Assembly (NCBI GenBank): GCA_035575135.1
Contig: DATLYE010000078.1
Span: 1-64,000, forward strand
Origin: JANWXD01 sp035575135
GTDB lineage: Bacteria; Acidobacteriota; Terriglobia; Bryobacterales; Bryobacteraceae
Length of the DNA: 64,000 nucleotides
Reading direction: 5' to 3'
Shown: piece after piece, positions 1 to 8,602 of the stretch
Layout: every line of letters begins with the position of its first letter
Position numbering within the stretch: position 1 is the stretch's first letter
Notes under the pieces: model-generated
What the model saw: the letters and a program-made list of their open reading frames with translations, nothing else
What the model was told of the DNA's origin: nothing
Databases searched by the model: none
Position numbers and translations under genes: made by a program

Positions 1-489
1 GGTGTTGAGCGCCATGTAGGTGTAGTTGTGGTTGATGTCCGGCTCTCCGCGCTCGAGAAACTTCCGGGAACTCTCCGCCGTCACGAGCAGGTTGCGCATG
101 ATTCGAATTCGTTCGTCTGGGTTGAGCGCCCCGTAGACCCATTCGAAGGCGGCGCACATTTCCGCTCCCGCCAGGAAGCCGCCCACGTCGTGTTTTTCGA
201 AGGAGAACGTGCGCGTGAGCAAAAACTCGCGCACGGCGCGCAGCTCGGCCGCCTCTCCGAATTCCAGATACTTGGCGGCGCGCTCCAGGTTCGCAGCCGC
301 GCCGGCGCCCACCAGCGGCGCCCGCCAGCGCGCATAGGCCGGATCCGCCGCACGCCGGCGCAGCTCTTCGACGCGAAGGCCTTTGCCGACGACCGCCCGG
401 TCGTGGCGCACGAACACCCGGGGATGGAGTGCGGAGACCCGCAGTTGAGGAGCCGGGGTGCCGGCAAGCGCCAAAAGCAGCAACAGCAT
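1..489 (-). CDS. Secreted heparinase/alginate-lyase-like protein (partial, N-terminal 163 aa)
   Basis: Open minus-strand frame running off the left edge of the window. The ATG at 489-487 is preceded in frame by a TAG stop at 504-502, so the start is well fixed. The first residues (MLLLLLALAGTPAPQ) form a signal peptide. The mature part is mostly helical, with motifs such as DPAYARWR, a Leu-rich helix around NPDERIRIMRNLL, and DINHNYTYMALNT at the visible end. This resembles the N-terminal alpha/alpha-toroid of heparinase II/III or alginate-lyase-like proteins, where Asn/His/Tyr residues line the substrate cleft. The catalytic C-terminal part is outside the window, so substrate and activity cannot be judged. 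It is divergent from the rimP operon. The reading frame is secure; the family call is an inference. Confidence 0.55.
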   Translation of the reverse strand, partial: MLLLLLALAGTPAPQLRVSALHPRVFVRHDRAVVGKGLRVEELRRRAADPAYARWRAPLVGAGAAANLERAAKYLEFGEAAELRAVREFLLTRTFSFEKHDVGGFLAGAEMCAAFEWVYGALNPDERIRIMRNLLVTAESSRKFLERGEPDINHNYTYMALNT

Positions 490-530
490 CGCCGTGCCAT
501 TCTACCCGCCGGCCCGGGGCCGCCGTCGTG

Positions 531-536
531 TATAAT
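531..536 (+). promoter_or_regulatory. -10 box (TATAAT) for the rimP operon
   Basis: A perfect TATAAT lies 71 bases before the rimP ATG and just upstream of the leader hairpin at 562-585. No good TTGACA-like -35 is seen 16-18 bases upstream, where the sequence is GC-rich. It would drive rimP-nusA-infB and give a leader of about 65 nt containing the hairpin. Confidence 0.55.
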
Positions 537-561
537 TAGAGACGGAAGTGTCGAAGCGTAC

Positions 562-585
562 GTGGGCCGAAAAGCCCACTTTTTT
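562..585 (+). terminator. Terminator-like leader hairpin upstream of rimP (possible attenuator)
   Basis: GTGGGC (562-567), a six-base CGAAAA loop, GCCCAC (574-579), then six T residues (580-585). This is a small but canonical intrinsic terminator placed between the -10 box at 531-536 and the rimP start at 607. In that position it would stop transcripts before the nusA operon, so it is either an attenuator of the operon or the end of a short upstream RNA. NusA autoregulation is known in other bacteria; the link here is an inference. Confidence 0.6.
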
Positions 586-606
586 GTTGGCTCCGAGGCC
601 GCAGTC

Positions 607-1068
607 ATGAACGAGGCGGTGATCGCCAAAGTCCGTGAGATTGCCGAACGCGTCGGCCGGTCTGAAGGCGTCGAGATCGTGGACGTGGAAATGACCGGCG
701 GCCGGAACCGCGTTCTGCGCATCTACATTGACAAGCCTGCCGGCATCTCGCATGCCGACTGCGAACGGGTCTCCGTCCACGTGGGCACGATCCTCGACGT
801 CGAGGACGTCGTCCCAGGCGGCCGCTACATCCTCGAGGTCAGCTCGCCCGGTCTGGAGCGTAAGCTGACCAAACCTCGCGATTTCGAACGGTTCATCGGC
901 CGCAAGGCGCGCATTGTTCTGCGCTCGCCCCTTCAGGAGCGGCGCCATTGGGAGGGCATACTGGCCGGCTTCTCCGAGGGAGTCATTACCCTGGAACCCG
1001 CCCCAGGCCAGAAGATTTGCTTTCCGCTGGAACAGGTGGAGAAGGCAAATCTGAAATTCGAGTGGTAA
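607..1068 (+). CDS. rimP: Ribosome maturation factor RimP
   Basis: A 153-aa protein of the RimP (YhbC/DUF150) family, which assists late 30S subunit assembly in the cytoplasm. The N-terminal alpha/beta domain contains the typical VEIVDVEMTGGRNRVLRIYIDKP strand region and the SHADCERVS helix start. The LEVSSPGLERKLTKPRDFERFIGRK segment is the family hallmark, followed by the small Sm-like C-terminal barrel. Length matches the family (about 150 aa). An open frame extends far upstream, but the ATG at 607 is where family similarity begins and it lies just after the leader hairpin. It is the first gene of the rimP-nusA-infB-ylxP-rbfA operon, and nusA starts 33 nt after its stop. Confidence 0.93.
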   Translation: MNEAVIAKVREIAERVGRSEGVEIVDVEMTGGRNRVLRIYIDKPAGISHADCERVSVHVGTILDVEDVVPGGRYILEVSSPGLERKLTKPRDFERFIGRKARIVLRSPLQERRHWEGILAGFSEGVITLEPAPGQKICFPLEQVEKANLKFEW

Positions 1069-1101
1069 TTTCCGGGAAGGAACAGCGAAAGAGAGGGTCC
1101 G

Positions 1102-2583
1102 TTGGGAACGATCTATCAGTCCATTGAAATCCTGAGCAAGGAGAAGGGCATCGACAAACAGATCGTGCTCGATGCCGTCAAGGATGCTTTACTGGCGGCT
1201 GCGCGCAAGCAGTTCCGCACCAACGAAGAGCTCGGTGCGGACTTTGACCCTCACACGGGCGCGATCCAGATTTACGCGATCTACAAAGTGGTCGAGACCG
1301 TCTCCGACCCGGACCGTGAGATGACCGTGGAGCAGGCGCGCCGTTTTGATCCGGCGGCCGAGCCGGGCGCGGAAATCCGCGTGCCCAGGCCCACGGATGT
1401 GCTGGGCCGTATCTCCGCGCAAACCGCCCGCCAGGTGATCCTCCAGAAGGTGCGTGAGGCCGAGCGCGAGATGATCTATCAGGAATACGCGGGCCGCATC
1501 GGGGAGCTGGTGACGTGCACGGTCAAGCGCATCGAAGGCTCCGACCTGATCGTGGATCTCGGCAAGACCGAAGCCCGCCTGCCCAAGAAGGAACAGTCCA
1601 AGCTCGACAGTTTCTCGGTCGGGGATCGCATCCGGTGCGTGATCAAGAGCGTGGAAAAGACCGGCAAAAACGCAGGCTTGATCGTCTCGCGCGCCGCACC
1701 GGAGCTGGTCATGCGGCTCTTCGAACAGGAGGTGCCGGAGATCTACGACGGCACCGTCGTCATCAAAGCGTGCGCCCGCGAGGCCGGCGAACGCACCAAG
1801 ATCGCGGTGTGGAGCCGGGACCGGGACGTGGACTGCGTTGGCGCCTGCGTGGGCATGAAGGGGATGCGCGTACAGTCCATCATCCGCGAACTGCGCGGGG
1901 AGAAGATTGACATCATCCAGTACTCCGACGACCCGGTGGTCTTCGCCACCAACGCGCTCAGCCCCGCCAAGATCTCCCGCGTGACCATCCTCGATCCGGC
2001 GGAAAAGCACATGGAAGTGATCGTGGATGACTCCCAGCTCTCGCTCGCCATCGGCAAGAAGGGACAGAACGTACGGCTGTGTGCCAAGCTGCTCGGCTGG
2101 AAGATCGATATCAAGAGCGAGGAGGAGAAGCGCCAGGAGGTCGAGTCCGCCATGACGGCGCTCGTGGTTCCCGGCGCGCCCGTGTCCGTTCTGGCAGAGC
2201 ACGGATTGAGCCAGGAGCTGGTGGCGGCACTCGCGGAGGCCGGCATCGCCACCGTCGAAAAGCTGGGTTCCATGACCCCGGAAGAACTCGTGGAGATCCC
2301 GGGAATTGACGCGCAGGCGGTCGAGCAGATTCAACTCGCTGTCAACGCATATTATGCGCAATTCGAGGAGGCCCTGGGCGTCAGCGGTCAGGAGGAAACG
2401 CCGGCGGTGCCGGCTGAAACTTCCGGTGAGGCCGGCTCCGAGGATGCGGGTCCGGCGGATCCGGCCGCGGCGGCGGGCCCGGATGCTGCTTCCGAACCAC
2501 CGCCAAACGGGTTGGCGCCGGAAACCGACGGCTTCGAGGCGCCTTCAAAATCCAGCGAATTTGATACGATAGAGGAGCGCTGA
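1102..2583 (+). CDS. nusA: Transcription termination/antitermination factor NusA
   Basis: A 493-aa NusA that binds RNA polymerase and nascent RNA to modulate pausing, termination and antitermination. The start is a TTG at 1102 behind AGAGAGGG; the first residues (IYQSIEILSKEKGID) match the normal NusA N-terminus. The order is an N-terminal RNAP-binding domain (about 1-135), an S1 domain (GELVTCTVKRIEGSDLIVDLG, about 140-200), two KH domains (VGMKGMRVQSIIRELRGEKID, and IGKKGQNVRLCAKLLGWKIDI), and one helix-hairpin-helix repeat (LAEAGIATVEKLGSMTPEEL). The last 65 or so residues are a low-complexity Ala/Pro/Glu tail. The ylxR gene usually found between nusA and infB is absent. Confidence 0.96.
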   Translation: MGTIYQSIEILSKEKGIDKQIVLDAVKDALLAAARKQFRTNEELGADFDPHTGAIQIYAIYKVVETVSDPDREMTVEQARRFDPAAEPGAEIRVPRPTDVLGRISAQTARQVILQKVREAEREMIYQEYAGRIGELVTCTVKRIEGSDLIVDLGKTEARLPKKEQSKLDSFSVGDRIRCVIKSVEKTGKNAGLIVSRAAPELVMRLFEQEVPEIYDGTVVIKACAREAGERTKIAVWSRDRDVDCVGACVGMKGMRVQSIIRELRGEKIDIIQYSDDPVVFATNALSPAKISRVTILDPAEKHMEVIVDDSQLSLAIGKKGQNVRLCAKLLGWKIDIKSEEEKRQEVESAMTALVVPGAPVSVLAEHGLSQELVAALAEAGIATVEKLGSMTPEELVEIPGIDAQAVEQIQLAVNAYYAQFEEALGVSGQEETPAVPAETSGEAGSEDAGPADPAAAAGPDAASEPPPNGLAPETDGFEAPSKSSEFDTIEER

Positions 2584-2659
2584 ATCTCGCGGTTGGCAAG
2601 GGAGGTCTCCCTCCCCGGAAGATGCGAGCGGGCCGGCGAGCGGCATTTATCTCCGACTT

Positions 2660-5452
2660 ATGAGTAAGATCCGGATTAACGAGCTAGCGCGCGAGCTCGA
2701 GGTCAAACCAAACAAGATCATCGAGCTGCTGCCCCAGTTCGGCGTCACCGAGAAGAAGACGCACTCCAGCTCGATTGACGAAGAGATCGCCAACAAGGTG
2801 CGCGCTCATTTCGGAGTGGCGCCTGTGGTCGCGGCGCCGGCCCCTGAAGCTGCCCCACCTGCCGAGCCCGTGCCGGGGCCCGAGGTCCCCGCGGAGTCGC
2901 CCGCCGAACCGCCTGCTTCGGGTTTGCCGGCGGCGGTGGCCGAAGCTCCGGCGCCTGAAGCCGCGCCGGCACCGGCACACACCGAGCAGGCGCCCGCGGC
3001 CGCCGAGTCCAAGGAAACGCCGCTCGTAGTTCGCCCGGCGACGCGTCCGCTCCGGCCGCCGCTGGCCACGGGCCCGCGGGAGCCGGCTCCTTCCGCCCCC
3101 GCCGCGCAGGCGCCGCCCCCGCCCGCCCCGACTCCGGAACCGCGTCCCACGGTGATCCCCGCCAAGCCGATCCCGGTGGCGCCCAAGCCTGGACAGATTC
3201 TCGGCCCGCGCCAGCCGCTTCCCGCAACGGGGCCCGTCATCGTCAGCCCGGAGTCTCTTCCGCGCCCGGCCGCTCCTGCGCCGCCCCGACCCGCCACGCC
3301 GCCCGTGCGCCCCGCGCTGACCGCGCAGCCGGCGCGTCCGGTGGTGCCTCCGCGGCCGGACGTACTGGCCCGTCTGGCGCAGCAGCCCAAGGCCATGCCC
3401 GGCCAGCCGGTCAGACCTCCGCGAGCGGCAGCTCCGGTCCCGGGCCAGCCCATCTACCGCGGTCCGATCCGCCCCGGTCAGCCTCTGCCGGTCAGGCCCG
3501 GTACTCCGGGAGCACGCGTGCAGCGCCGCACCGGCATGCACCCGACTGCTCCGGTCGAGGTCACGCCGGCGGAAGCGGCCCGGCGTCTGGCGGAAAAACG
3601 GGGCCGCGCCACGGCCCGAGAACGCGAGGTCGAACACGAGGAGAAGCTGCTGCGTCCCGCCGCCCGGCGCGCGCAGGAAACTCCGGTCGCCGTCAACCGC
3701 GAAATCACGATTTCGGAAGGCATCACCGTCAAGGAGCTGTCCGAAAAGCTCGGTTTGAAGGCCAGCTTCGTCATTAAGAAGCTTCTGGAGCGGAAGATCT
3801 TCGCCACGATCAATCAGACACTGGACGTGAAGGTGGCCGAGGAGGTGGCGCGCGAATTCGGCGCAACCGTAAGCACGACCAGCTTTGAGGAGGAGACCGC
3901 CCAGCTTGTGGAGCAGGCCGCCGCGGACGAGGAACTGGTGGAGCGTCCGCCGGTCGTGACGGTCATGGGCCACGTGGACCACGGCAAAACGTCCTTGCTC
4001 GACGCCATCCGCGCCACCAACGTGGCCGAAAAGGAGGCCGGCGGCATCACGCAGCACATCGGCGCCTATTGTGTGGAGAAAAACGGGCGGAAGATTGTCT
4101 TCATTGACACTCCCGGACACGAAGCGTTCACGCGGATGCGCGCCCGCGGAGCCAAGGTCACCGACATCGTCATTCTGGTAGTGGCCGCCGACGACGGCGT
4201 GATGCCTCAGACGCTGGAGGCCATTGACCATGCCCGTGCGGCGGGCGTACCGATCATCGTCGCCATCAACAAGATCGACAAGCCCGACGCACAGCCCGAG
4301 CGGGTCAAACAGCAACTTGCCGACCGCGGCCTGATGCCGGAGGAGTGGGGCGGCGACGTGGTCATGGTGCCGGTCTCCGCCAAAACGCGCCAGAACCTCG
4401 ACCTGCTGCTGGAGATGGTGCTGCTGGTGGCTGACCTGCAGCAGCTCCGGGCCAATCCCAACCGGCCCGCCACGGCCACCGTGCTCGAAGCCAAAGTGGA
4501 CCGGGGGCGCGGTCCCGTCGCCACAGTCATCGTGAGGCAGGGTACGCTGCGCGTCGGCGACTACTTCATCTGCGGCACTGTGCTGGGCAAGATCCGCGCC
4601 ATGTACAACGACCGGGGCGAGCCCGTGCGCGAAGCGGGGCCCTCGATCCCGGTCGAGGTGCTCGGTCTGGAAGCACTGCCCGAGGTGGGCGACACGCTCC
4701 AGGTGATGACCGACATGGCCAAGGCCAAACAGGTGGTCATGTACCGCGAGAGCAAGGCCCGCGAACAGGCCATGGCCCGCACGGCCCGCGTGTCGCTTTC
4801 CCAGCTCCACGAGCAGATTGCCGCCGGAGAAGTCAAAGAACTGGCGATCATTCTCAAAACGGACGTCAGCGGCACCGCCGAGGTGCTCTCGGAGACCTTG
4901 CAGAAGCTTTCCACGGACAAGGTCCGCGTCGCGATCCTCCATGCCGGAGTGGGCGCCATCAACGAAAACGACGTCATGCTGGCCTCGGCCTCCAACGCCG
5001 TCATTGTGGGCTTCAATGTCCGCCCGGAGCGGAGTGCGGCCCAGCTCGCCGAACAGGAAAAAGTGGACATCCGGCTGCATACGATCATCTATGAGCTCGT
5101 GGATGAGATCAAGCGGGCCATGGCGGGCATGCTCGAGCCCGTCTACCGTGAGGTCTACAAAGGCCGGGCCGAGATTCGCGAAGTGTTTCACATCAGCAAG
5201 GTCGGCAACGTGGCCGGCTGTGTGGTGCTCGACGGTGTGCTGAGCCGCGACAGCGAAGTTCGGCTGTTACGGGACAATGTCGTCGTCTACACGGGCCGGG
5301 TGGCGTCTCTGCGCCGATTCAAGAACGACGTCAGCGAAGTCAAAAGCGGCATGGAATGCGGTGTGGCTCTGGAAAACTTCGGTGACATCAAGCCCGGCGA
5401 CATCATTGAAGCGTTTGTAACCGAGCGCGTGGCTGCGGAAGCCCTGGTGTGA
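2660..5452 (+). CDS. infB: Translation initiation factor IF-2
   Basis: A 930-aa IF-2, the GTPase that delivers initiator fMet-tRNA to the 30S subunit. A first IF2_N module begins at the ATG (KIRINELARELEVKPNKIIELL). It is followed by a very long Pro/Ala-rich linker of about 250 residues, then a second IF2_N-like module (ITVKELSEKLGLKASFVIKKLL, about 350-410). The G domain follows, with GHVDHGKT near residue 436, DTPGHEAF and NKID, then domains II-III and the C-terminal fMet-tRNA-binding domain. The protein is about the size of E. coli IF-2 alpha. The Pro/Ala linker accounts for the strongly GC-skewed shadow frames on the other strand. It lies 76 nt downstream of nusA in the same operon. Confidence 0.97.
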   Translation: MSKIRINELARELEVKPNKIIELLPQFGVTEKKTHSSSIDEEIANKVRAHFGVAPVVAAPAPEAAPPAEPVPGPEVPAESPAEPPASGLPAAVAEAPAPEAAPAPAHTEQAPAAAESKETPLVVRPATRPLRPPLATGPREPAPSAPAAQAPPPPAPTPEPRPTVIPAKPIPVAPKPGQILGPRQPLPATGPVIVSPESLPRPAAPAPPRPATPPVRPALTAQPARPVVPPRPDVLARLAQQPKAMPGQPVRPPRAAAPVPGQPIYRGPIRPGQPLPVRPGTPGARVQRRTGMHPTAPVEVTPAEAARRLAEKRGRATAREREVEHEEKLLRPAARRAQETPVAVNREITISEGITVKELSEKLGLKASFVIKKLLERKIFATINQTLDVKVAEEVAREFGATVSTTSFEEETAQLVEQAAADEELVERPPVVTVMGHVDHGKTSLLDAIRATNVAEKEAGGITQHIGAYCVEKNGRKIVFIDTPGHEAFTRMRARGAKVTDIVILVVAADDGVMPQTLEAIDHARAAGVPIIVAINKIDKPDAQPERVKQQLADRGLMPEEWGGDVVMVPVSAKTRQNLDLLLEMVLLVADLQQLRANPNRPATATVLEAKVDRGRGPVATVIVRQGTLRVGDYFICGTVLGKIRAMYNDRGEPVREAGPSIPVEVLGLEALPEVGDTLQVMTDMAKAKQVVMYRESKAREQAMARTARVSLSQLHEQIAAGEVKELAIILKTDVSGTAEVLSETLQKLSTDKVRVAILHAGVGAINENDVMLASASNAVIVGFNVRPERSAAQLAEQEKVDIRLHTIIYELVDEIKRAMAGMLEPVYREVYKGRAEIREVFHISKVGNVAGCVVLDGVLSRDSEVRLLRDNVVVYTGRVASLRRFKNDVSEVKSGMECGVALENFGDIKPGDIIEAFVTERVAAEALV

Positions 5453-5529
5453 CCCCCGCCCGGGCTCGCGCGGCCGCGGAAGATGGGAGGGCGGTCGGCT
5501 CGCGAAGTACTCTCCGGCCGCCGGCCGGT

Positions 5530-5817
5530 ATGGCGACAATCGGTGTGCTCACTCTGGAACTGCGCCTGGACCATTCGCATTCGCTGAAGGATAAGCGTAG
5601 CGTGGTGCAGGGCCTGAAAGACCGCCTGCGGCGCAAATTCAATGTGGCCGTGGCCGAGATCGACTGCCAGGATCTGTGGCAGCGCGCGGTGGTGGCGGCC
5701 GTCACGGTCTCGGGTGATCATAACCATGCCGCCCAGGTGCTCCAGCTGGTGGAGCGGGAGGCCGCCATGATCCTCGGCGGGGACCTCGTCGAGGCCACGG
5801 TGGAGTGGCTGGAGTAA
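5530..5817 (+). CDS. ylxP: DUF503 family protein YlxP
   Basis: A 95-aa protein of the DUF503/YlxP family. Its opening (MATIGVLTLELRLDHSHSLK) and the DKRSVVQGLKDRLRRKFNVAVAE segment are typical. Members sit between infB and rbfA in many Gram-positive and other genomes and are thought to be ribosome-associated, though no reaction is established. Family similarity begins at the ATG at 5530. It is 77 nt after infB and 5 nt before rbfA, so it belongs to the same translation-factor operon. Confidence 0.88.
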   Translation: MATIGVLTLELRLDHSHSLKDKRSVVQGLKDRLRRKFNVAVAEIDCQDLWQRAVVAAVTVSGDHNHAAQVLQLVEREAAMILGGDLVEATVEWLE

Positions 5818-5822
5818 AGGGC

Positions 5823-6179
5823 ATGGATCCTCACCGTGCCGAGCGGATCTCCGAGGCTCTGCGCGCTGAGCTGGATGAACTGATCAGCTATGAGATGTCC
5901 GACCCTCGCGTGATGGCGGTCAGCGTCACTCAGGTCGCGGTGACTTCCGATCTGCGCCGCGCCCGGGTCCGGATCGCGGTCCGCGGCGGACCGGCCGAGC
6001 GCCGGGAGGCCCTGGCGGCGCTGGACGGCGCCCGCGGGTATCTCCGCCGTGCTCTGGCCGCCCGCCTGCGCCTGTTTCGGATCCCGGAGCTTCGTTTCGA
6101 GACCGGGAGCGAGGCGCCCTTCCCGGAGTCCCTCCCGAATGCCTCCCCAGCCGGCAGCGGAGAAAAACCGCCCGAATGA
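5823..6179 (+). CDS. rbfA: 30S ribosome-binding factor RbfA
   Basis: A 118-aa RbfA, a small KH-fold protein needed for maturation of the 16S rRNA 5' end and cold adaptation. The N-terminal RAERISEALRAELDELI helix, SDPRVMAVSVTQVAVTSDLRRA strand-turn and ALDGARGYLRRALAARLRLFRIPEL helix/strand are the expected elements. I chose the ATG at 5823, which has GGAG 8 nt upstream; a GTG at 5805 would overlap ylxP. The tail is Pro-rich. Its TGA overlaps the apbE start by 4 nt (6176-6179), so the two are translationally coupled. No truB follows, unlike in many bacteria. Confidence 0.9.
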   Translation: MDPHRAERISEALRAELDELISYEMSDPRVMAVSVTQVAVTSDLRRARVRIAVRGGPAERREALAALDGARGYLRRALAARLRLFRIPELRFETGSEAPFPESLPNASPAGSGEKPPE

Positions 6180-7141
6180 AACATTTTGTGATATTTTTGA
6201 TATCCGGGACTCTTCTCCGGGCCGGCGACCTGCTCCGTTTCGAGGATAGCGCGGAGGCCATGGGGACGGCGTACTCGGTCGTCCTCTATGGCGAAGACCA
6301 GGAGAAGCTGGAGGCGGCCGCCAGCGCGGCCTTCGACGAGGTCCGCCGGCTGGACCGCATGCTTTCCAACTACCGGCCGGACAGCGAGTGGTCCCGGGTA
6401 AACCGCATGGCTGCGGATGGTCCCGTGAAGGTGTCGGCGGAGTTGTTTGCGCTGCTCGAGCGCTGCATGGACTATAGCCGCCAAAGCGAGGGCGCCTTTG
6501 ACATCACCGTCGGCCCGCTGATGCGCATCTGGGGGTTTTATCGGGGAACCGGGCGGCTGCCGGCGCCCGAGGATGTGGCCCGGGCGCGCAAGACCGTCGG
6601 CTGGAGCAATGTGATTTTGGATGCCCGGCGGCAGACGGTTCGATTTCGCATCCCCGGCGTCGAGCTTGATCCGGGCGGCGTCGGAAAAGGCTATGCCGTG
6701 GATCGCATGGTGGAGGTGCTCAAGGCACATGGAATCGCCTCGGCGTTGGTCTCTGCCGGCACCAGCAGCATTTACGGGCTGGGGCGTCCGCCCGGCGAAG
6801 CCGGCTGGCGGGTGCAGATCCGCCACCCCCGGGACTGGACGCGCACCGTCGAGGAGGTCGTGCTCCGCGACGAGTCCCTTTCCACCTCCGGCGATTATGA
6901 GAAGTTCTTCGAGGCCGGCGGAAAGCTCTACAGCCACATCATGGATCCCCGCACCGGCCGGCCGGCCGCCTCCGGTGTCGTCTCCGTCTCTGTCGTGGCC
7001 CCGAGCACTCTGGACAGCGAGGTTTGGGCCAAACCCTTTTTTGTTCTGGGCCGCTCGTGGGCGGCTCGCAACAAACCCCGACAACTCCGTGTGTTCATCT
7101 GTGAGGAAACAACCGAACTGGCATGCGCGTGGCTACCATGA
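6176..7141 (+). CDS. apbE: FAD:protein FMN transferase (ApbE family)
   Basis: A 321-aa ApbE-family flavin transferase. Family members covalently attach FMN from FAD to Thr/Ser of target proteins such as NqrB/C and RnfG, acting outside the membrane. Hallmarks are GAFDITVGPLMRIWGF, the LDPGGVGKGYAVDRMVE flavin-binding motif, the DYEKFFEAGGKLYSHIMDPRTGRP motif and the late LDSEVWAKPFFVLG motif. The first 16 residues are hydrophobic and could be a signal peptide; no lipobox Cys is present. It overlaps rbfA upstream (ATGA) and hemE downstream (ATGA), making a coupled rbfA-apbE-hemE chain. No obvious flavinylated target is encoded in the window. Confidence 0.9.
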   Translation: MKHFVIFLISGTLLRAGDLLRFEDSAEAMGTAYSVVLYGEDQEKLEAAASAAFDEVRRLDRMLSNYRPDSEWSRVNRMAADGPVKVSAELFALLERCMDYSRQSEGAFDITVGPLMRIWGFYRGTGRLPAPEDVARARKTVGWSNVILDARRQTVRFRIPGVELDPGGVGKGYAVDRMVEVLKAHGIASALVSAGTSSIYGLGRPPGEAGWRVQIRHPRDWTRTVEEVVLRDESLSTSGDYEKFFEAGGKLYSHIMDPRTGRPAASGVVSVSVVAPSTLDSEVWAKPFFVLGRSWAARNKPRQLRVFICEETTELACAWLP

Positions 7142-8160
7142 ATAATCGCTTTCTGGATGCCTGCCGGCGGCGGCCTACCGATGTCCGCCCGGTCTGGTTC
7201 ATGCGGCAGGCGGGTCGTTATCTGAAACCGTACCGCGACATCCGGGCGCGGCACACCATCCTGGAGATCTGCAAGCGGCCGGATCTGGCGGCGACCGTAA
7301 CCCTGATGCCCGTCGAGATCCTGGACGTGGACGCGGCCATCATCTTTGCCGACCTGCTCCTCCCCCTGGAGCCGATGGGCTTGAAGCTTCACTACGCCGC
7401 CGGCGAAGGCCCGGTCATTGAAAATCCCGTCCGCACCTCCCAGGACGTGGACACGCTTTCCATCTCCAATACCGATGACCTGGGCTATGTGGGCGAGGCG
7501 ATCCAGATCGTGTGCAAGGCCCTGGGCGGCCGCATTCCCGTCATCGGCTTCGTCGGTGCGCCCTTCACCATGGCCAGCTACATGATCGAAGGCGGCATTT
7601 CGCGCACCTTCCTGCGCACCAAGCGCATGATGTACAGCAACGAGACGCTGTGGCGGCGCCTGATGGGCAAACTCGTGGATGTGCTCGGGCCGTACGCTCT
7701 CATGCAGGTGGCCTCCGGCGCCCGGGCGATCCAGGTCTTCGACAGCTGGGTCGGGGCGCTCGGTCCGGACGATTACGTCCGGTTCGTCCAGCCCTACTCC
7801 CGCGCCCTGATTGACCGCATCCGCTCGAGCGGCGTGCCCGTCATCCACTTCGGCACCGGCATCGGCGGCTTTTTCCGGGAGCTGCACGCCGCCGGCGGCG
7901 ACGTCCTCGGCATTGACTGGCGCATTAACATTGATCAGGCCTGGATGGACATCAGCTACCGGACCGCCATCCAGGGCAATCTCGACCCGGCGGCTCTGTT
8001 TGCGCCTCTGCCGGAGCTGAAAATGAAAGTGCACGAGCTGCTGAAACGCACCGGCTCGCGCCCCGGCCACATCTTCAACGTCGGCCACGGGATTCTGCCC
8101 GAAACGCCCGTGGAAAACGTCAAGGCCTGCGTTCAATTCGTGCGCGAATTCCGCCTCTGA
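7138..8160 (+). CDS. hemE: Uroporphyrinogen decarboxylase HemE
   Basis: A 340-aa HemE, which decarboxylates the four acetate side chains of uroporphyrinogen III to give coproporphyrinogen III in heme synthesis. The N-terminal signature RPVWFMRQAGRYL is intact, and the catalytic-pocket segments IIFADLLLPLE, GFVGAPFTMASYMIEGG and HFGTGIGGFF are recognisable. The C-terminal GHIFNVGHGILPETPVENV is the second signature. I placed the start at the ATG at 7138, which overlaps the apbE stop by 4 nt. An in-frame ATG at 7123 would only add five residues. Length agrees with the family (about 340-355 aa). No other heme gene is adjacent. Confidence 0.95.
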   Translation: MNNRFLDACRRRPTDVRPVWFMRQAGRYLKPYRDIRARHTILEICKRPDLAATVTLMPVEILDVDAAIIFADLLLPLEPMGLKLHYAAGEGPVIENPVRTSQDVDTLSISNTDDLGYVGEAIQIVCKALGGRIPVIGFVGAPFTMASYMIEGGISRTFLRTKRMMYSNETLWRRLMGKLVDVLGPYALMQVASGARAIQVFDSWVGALGPDDYVRFVQPYSRALIDRIRSSGVPVIHFGTGIGGFFRELHAAGGDVLGIDWRINIDQAWMDISYRTAIQGNLDPAALFAPLPELKMKVHELLKRTGSRPGHIFNVGHGILPETPVENVKACVQFVREFRL

Positions 8161-8220
8161 ATGTTCCGGGGTGACGGGCCGGCGCAGGGCAGGGCTGAGC
8201 CCCTGCTAGGATGGTCTTCT

Positions 8221-8592
8221 ATGCTGGACAACTTCCGCCACTTCCGCGCCGGCCCGGACCCTTTCGGCCGCACGTGGCAGGTGGACTTCCTCTGGCTGCA
8301 AACCGCGATCGCCATCCGCCACAGCGACACCGTGGACGTGAAGTTCCTGATCTCGAACGGCGACACGCACCTGGAAAAAGTCATTGCGCTTCCTCACGCC
8401 GAACTCGTCGCCCTCAGTCAGAAGACCGGTCGCCCCTTGACCGATCCCTGGTGCTCCCGCCTCGCGGCCCTGCACCTGATCCACATGATCGAAACCGGGG
8501 AAGATTTTGAAAAGGACCTCGTAACCGTTTCGCCGGAGGATCTGGAGAGATACAACGCCATGCTCGAGCAGGCTGCTCCGGCTCGCAAGTAG
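8221..8592 (+). CDS. Conserved-looking hypothetical protein, 123 aa
   Basis: A 123-aa soluble protein that I do not recognise. It opens MLDNFRHFRAGPDPFGRTWQVDF, has a Trp/Phe-rich N-terminal half with alternating beta-like segments (VDVKFLISNGDTHLEKVIALP), and ends in a helical region with a possible short Ala-rich tail. There are no membrane segments and no cysteine motif. A TAGGAT -10 box at 8207-8212 ends only 8 nt before the ATG, so the mRNA may be leaderless. It lies between hemE and the PduS-like gene, which starts 10 nt after its stop. It may be co-transcribed with that pair. Confidence 0.7.
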   Translation: MLDNFRHFRAGPDPFGRTWQVDFLWLQTAIAIRHSDTVDVKFLISNGDTHLEKVIALPHAELVALSQKTGRPLTDPWCSRLAALHLIHMIETGEDFEKDLVTVSPEDLERYNAMLEQAAPARK

Positions 8593-8602
8593 GCCGCCCC
8601 CC

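Noticed and set aside
28..606. Upstream extension of the rimP frame
   Set aside because: RimP similarity starts at the ATG at 607; the extension crosses the promoter, the hairpin and the divergent gene.
2684..5191. Long minus-strand open frame (835 codons) opposite infB
   Set aside because: It is the complement of the IF-2 coding region, is His/Arg/Gly-rich with no recognisable domain, and arises from high-GC third positions.
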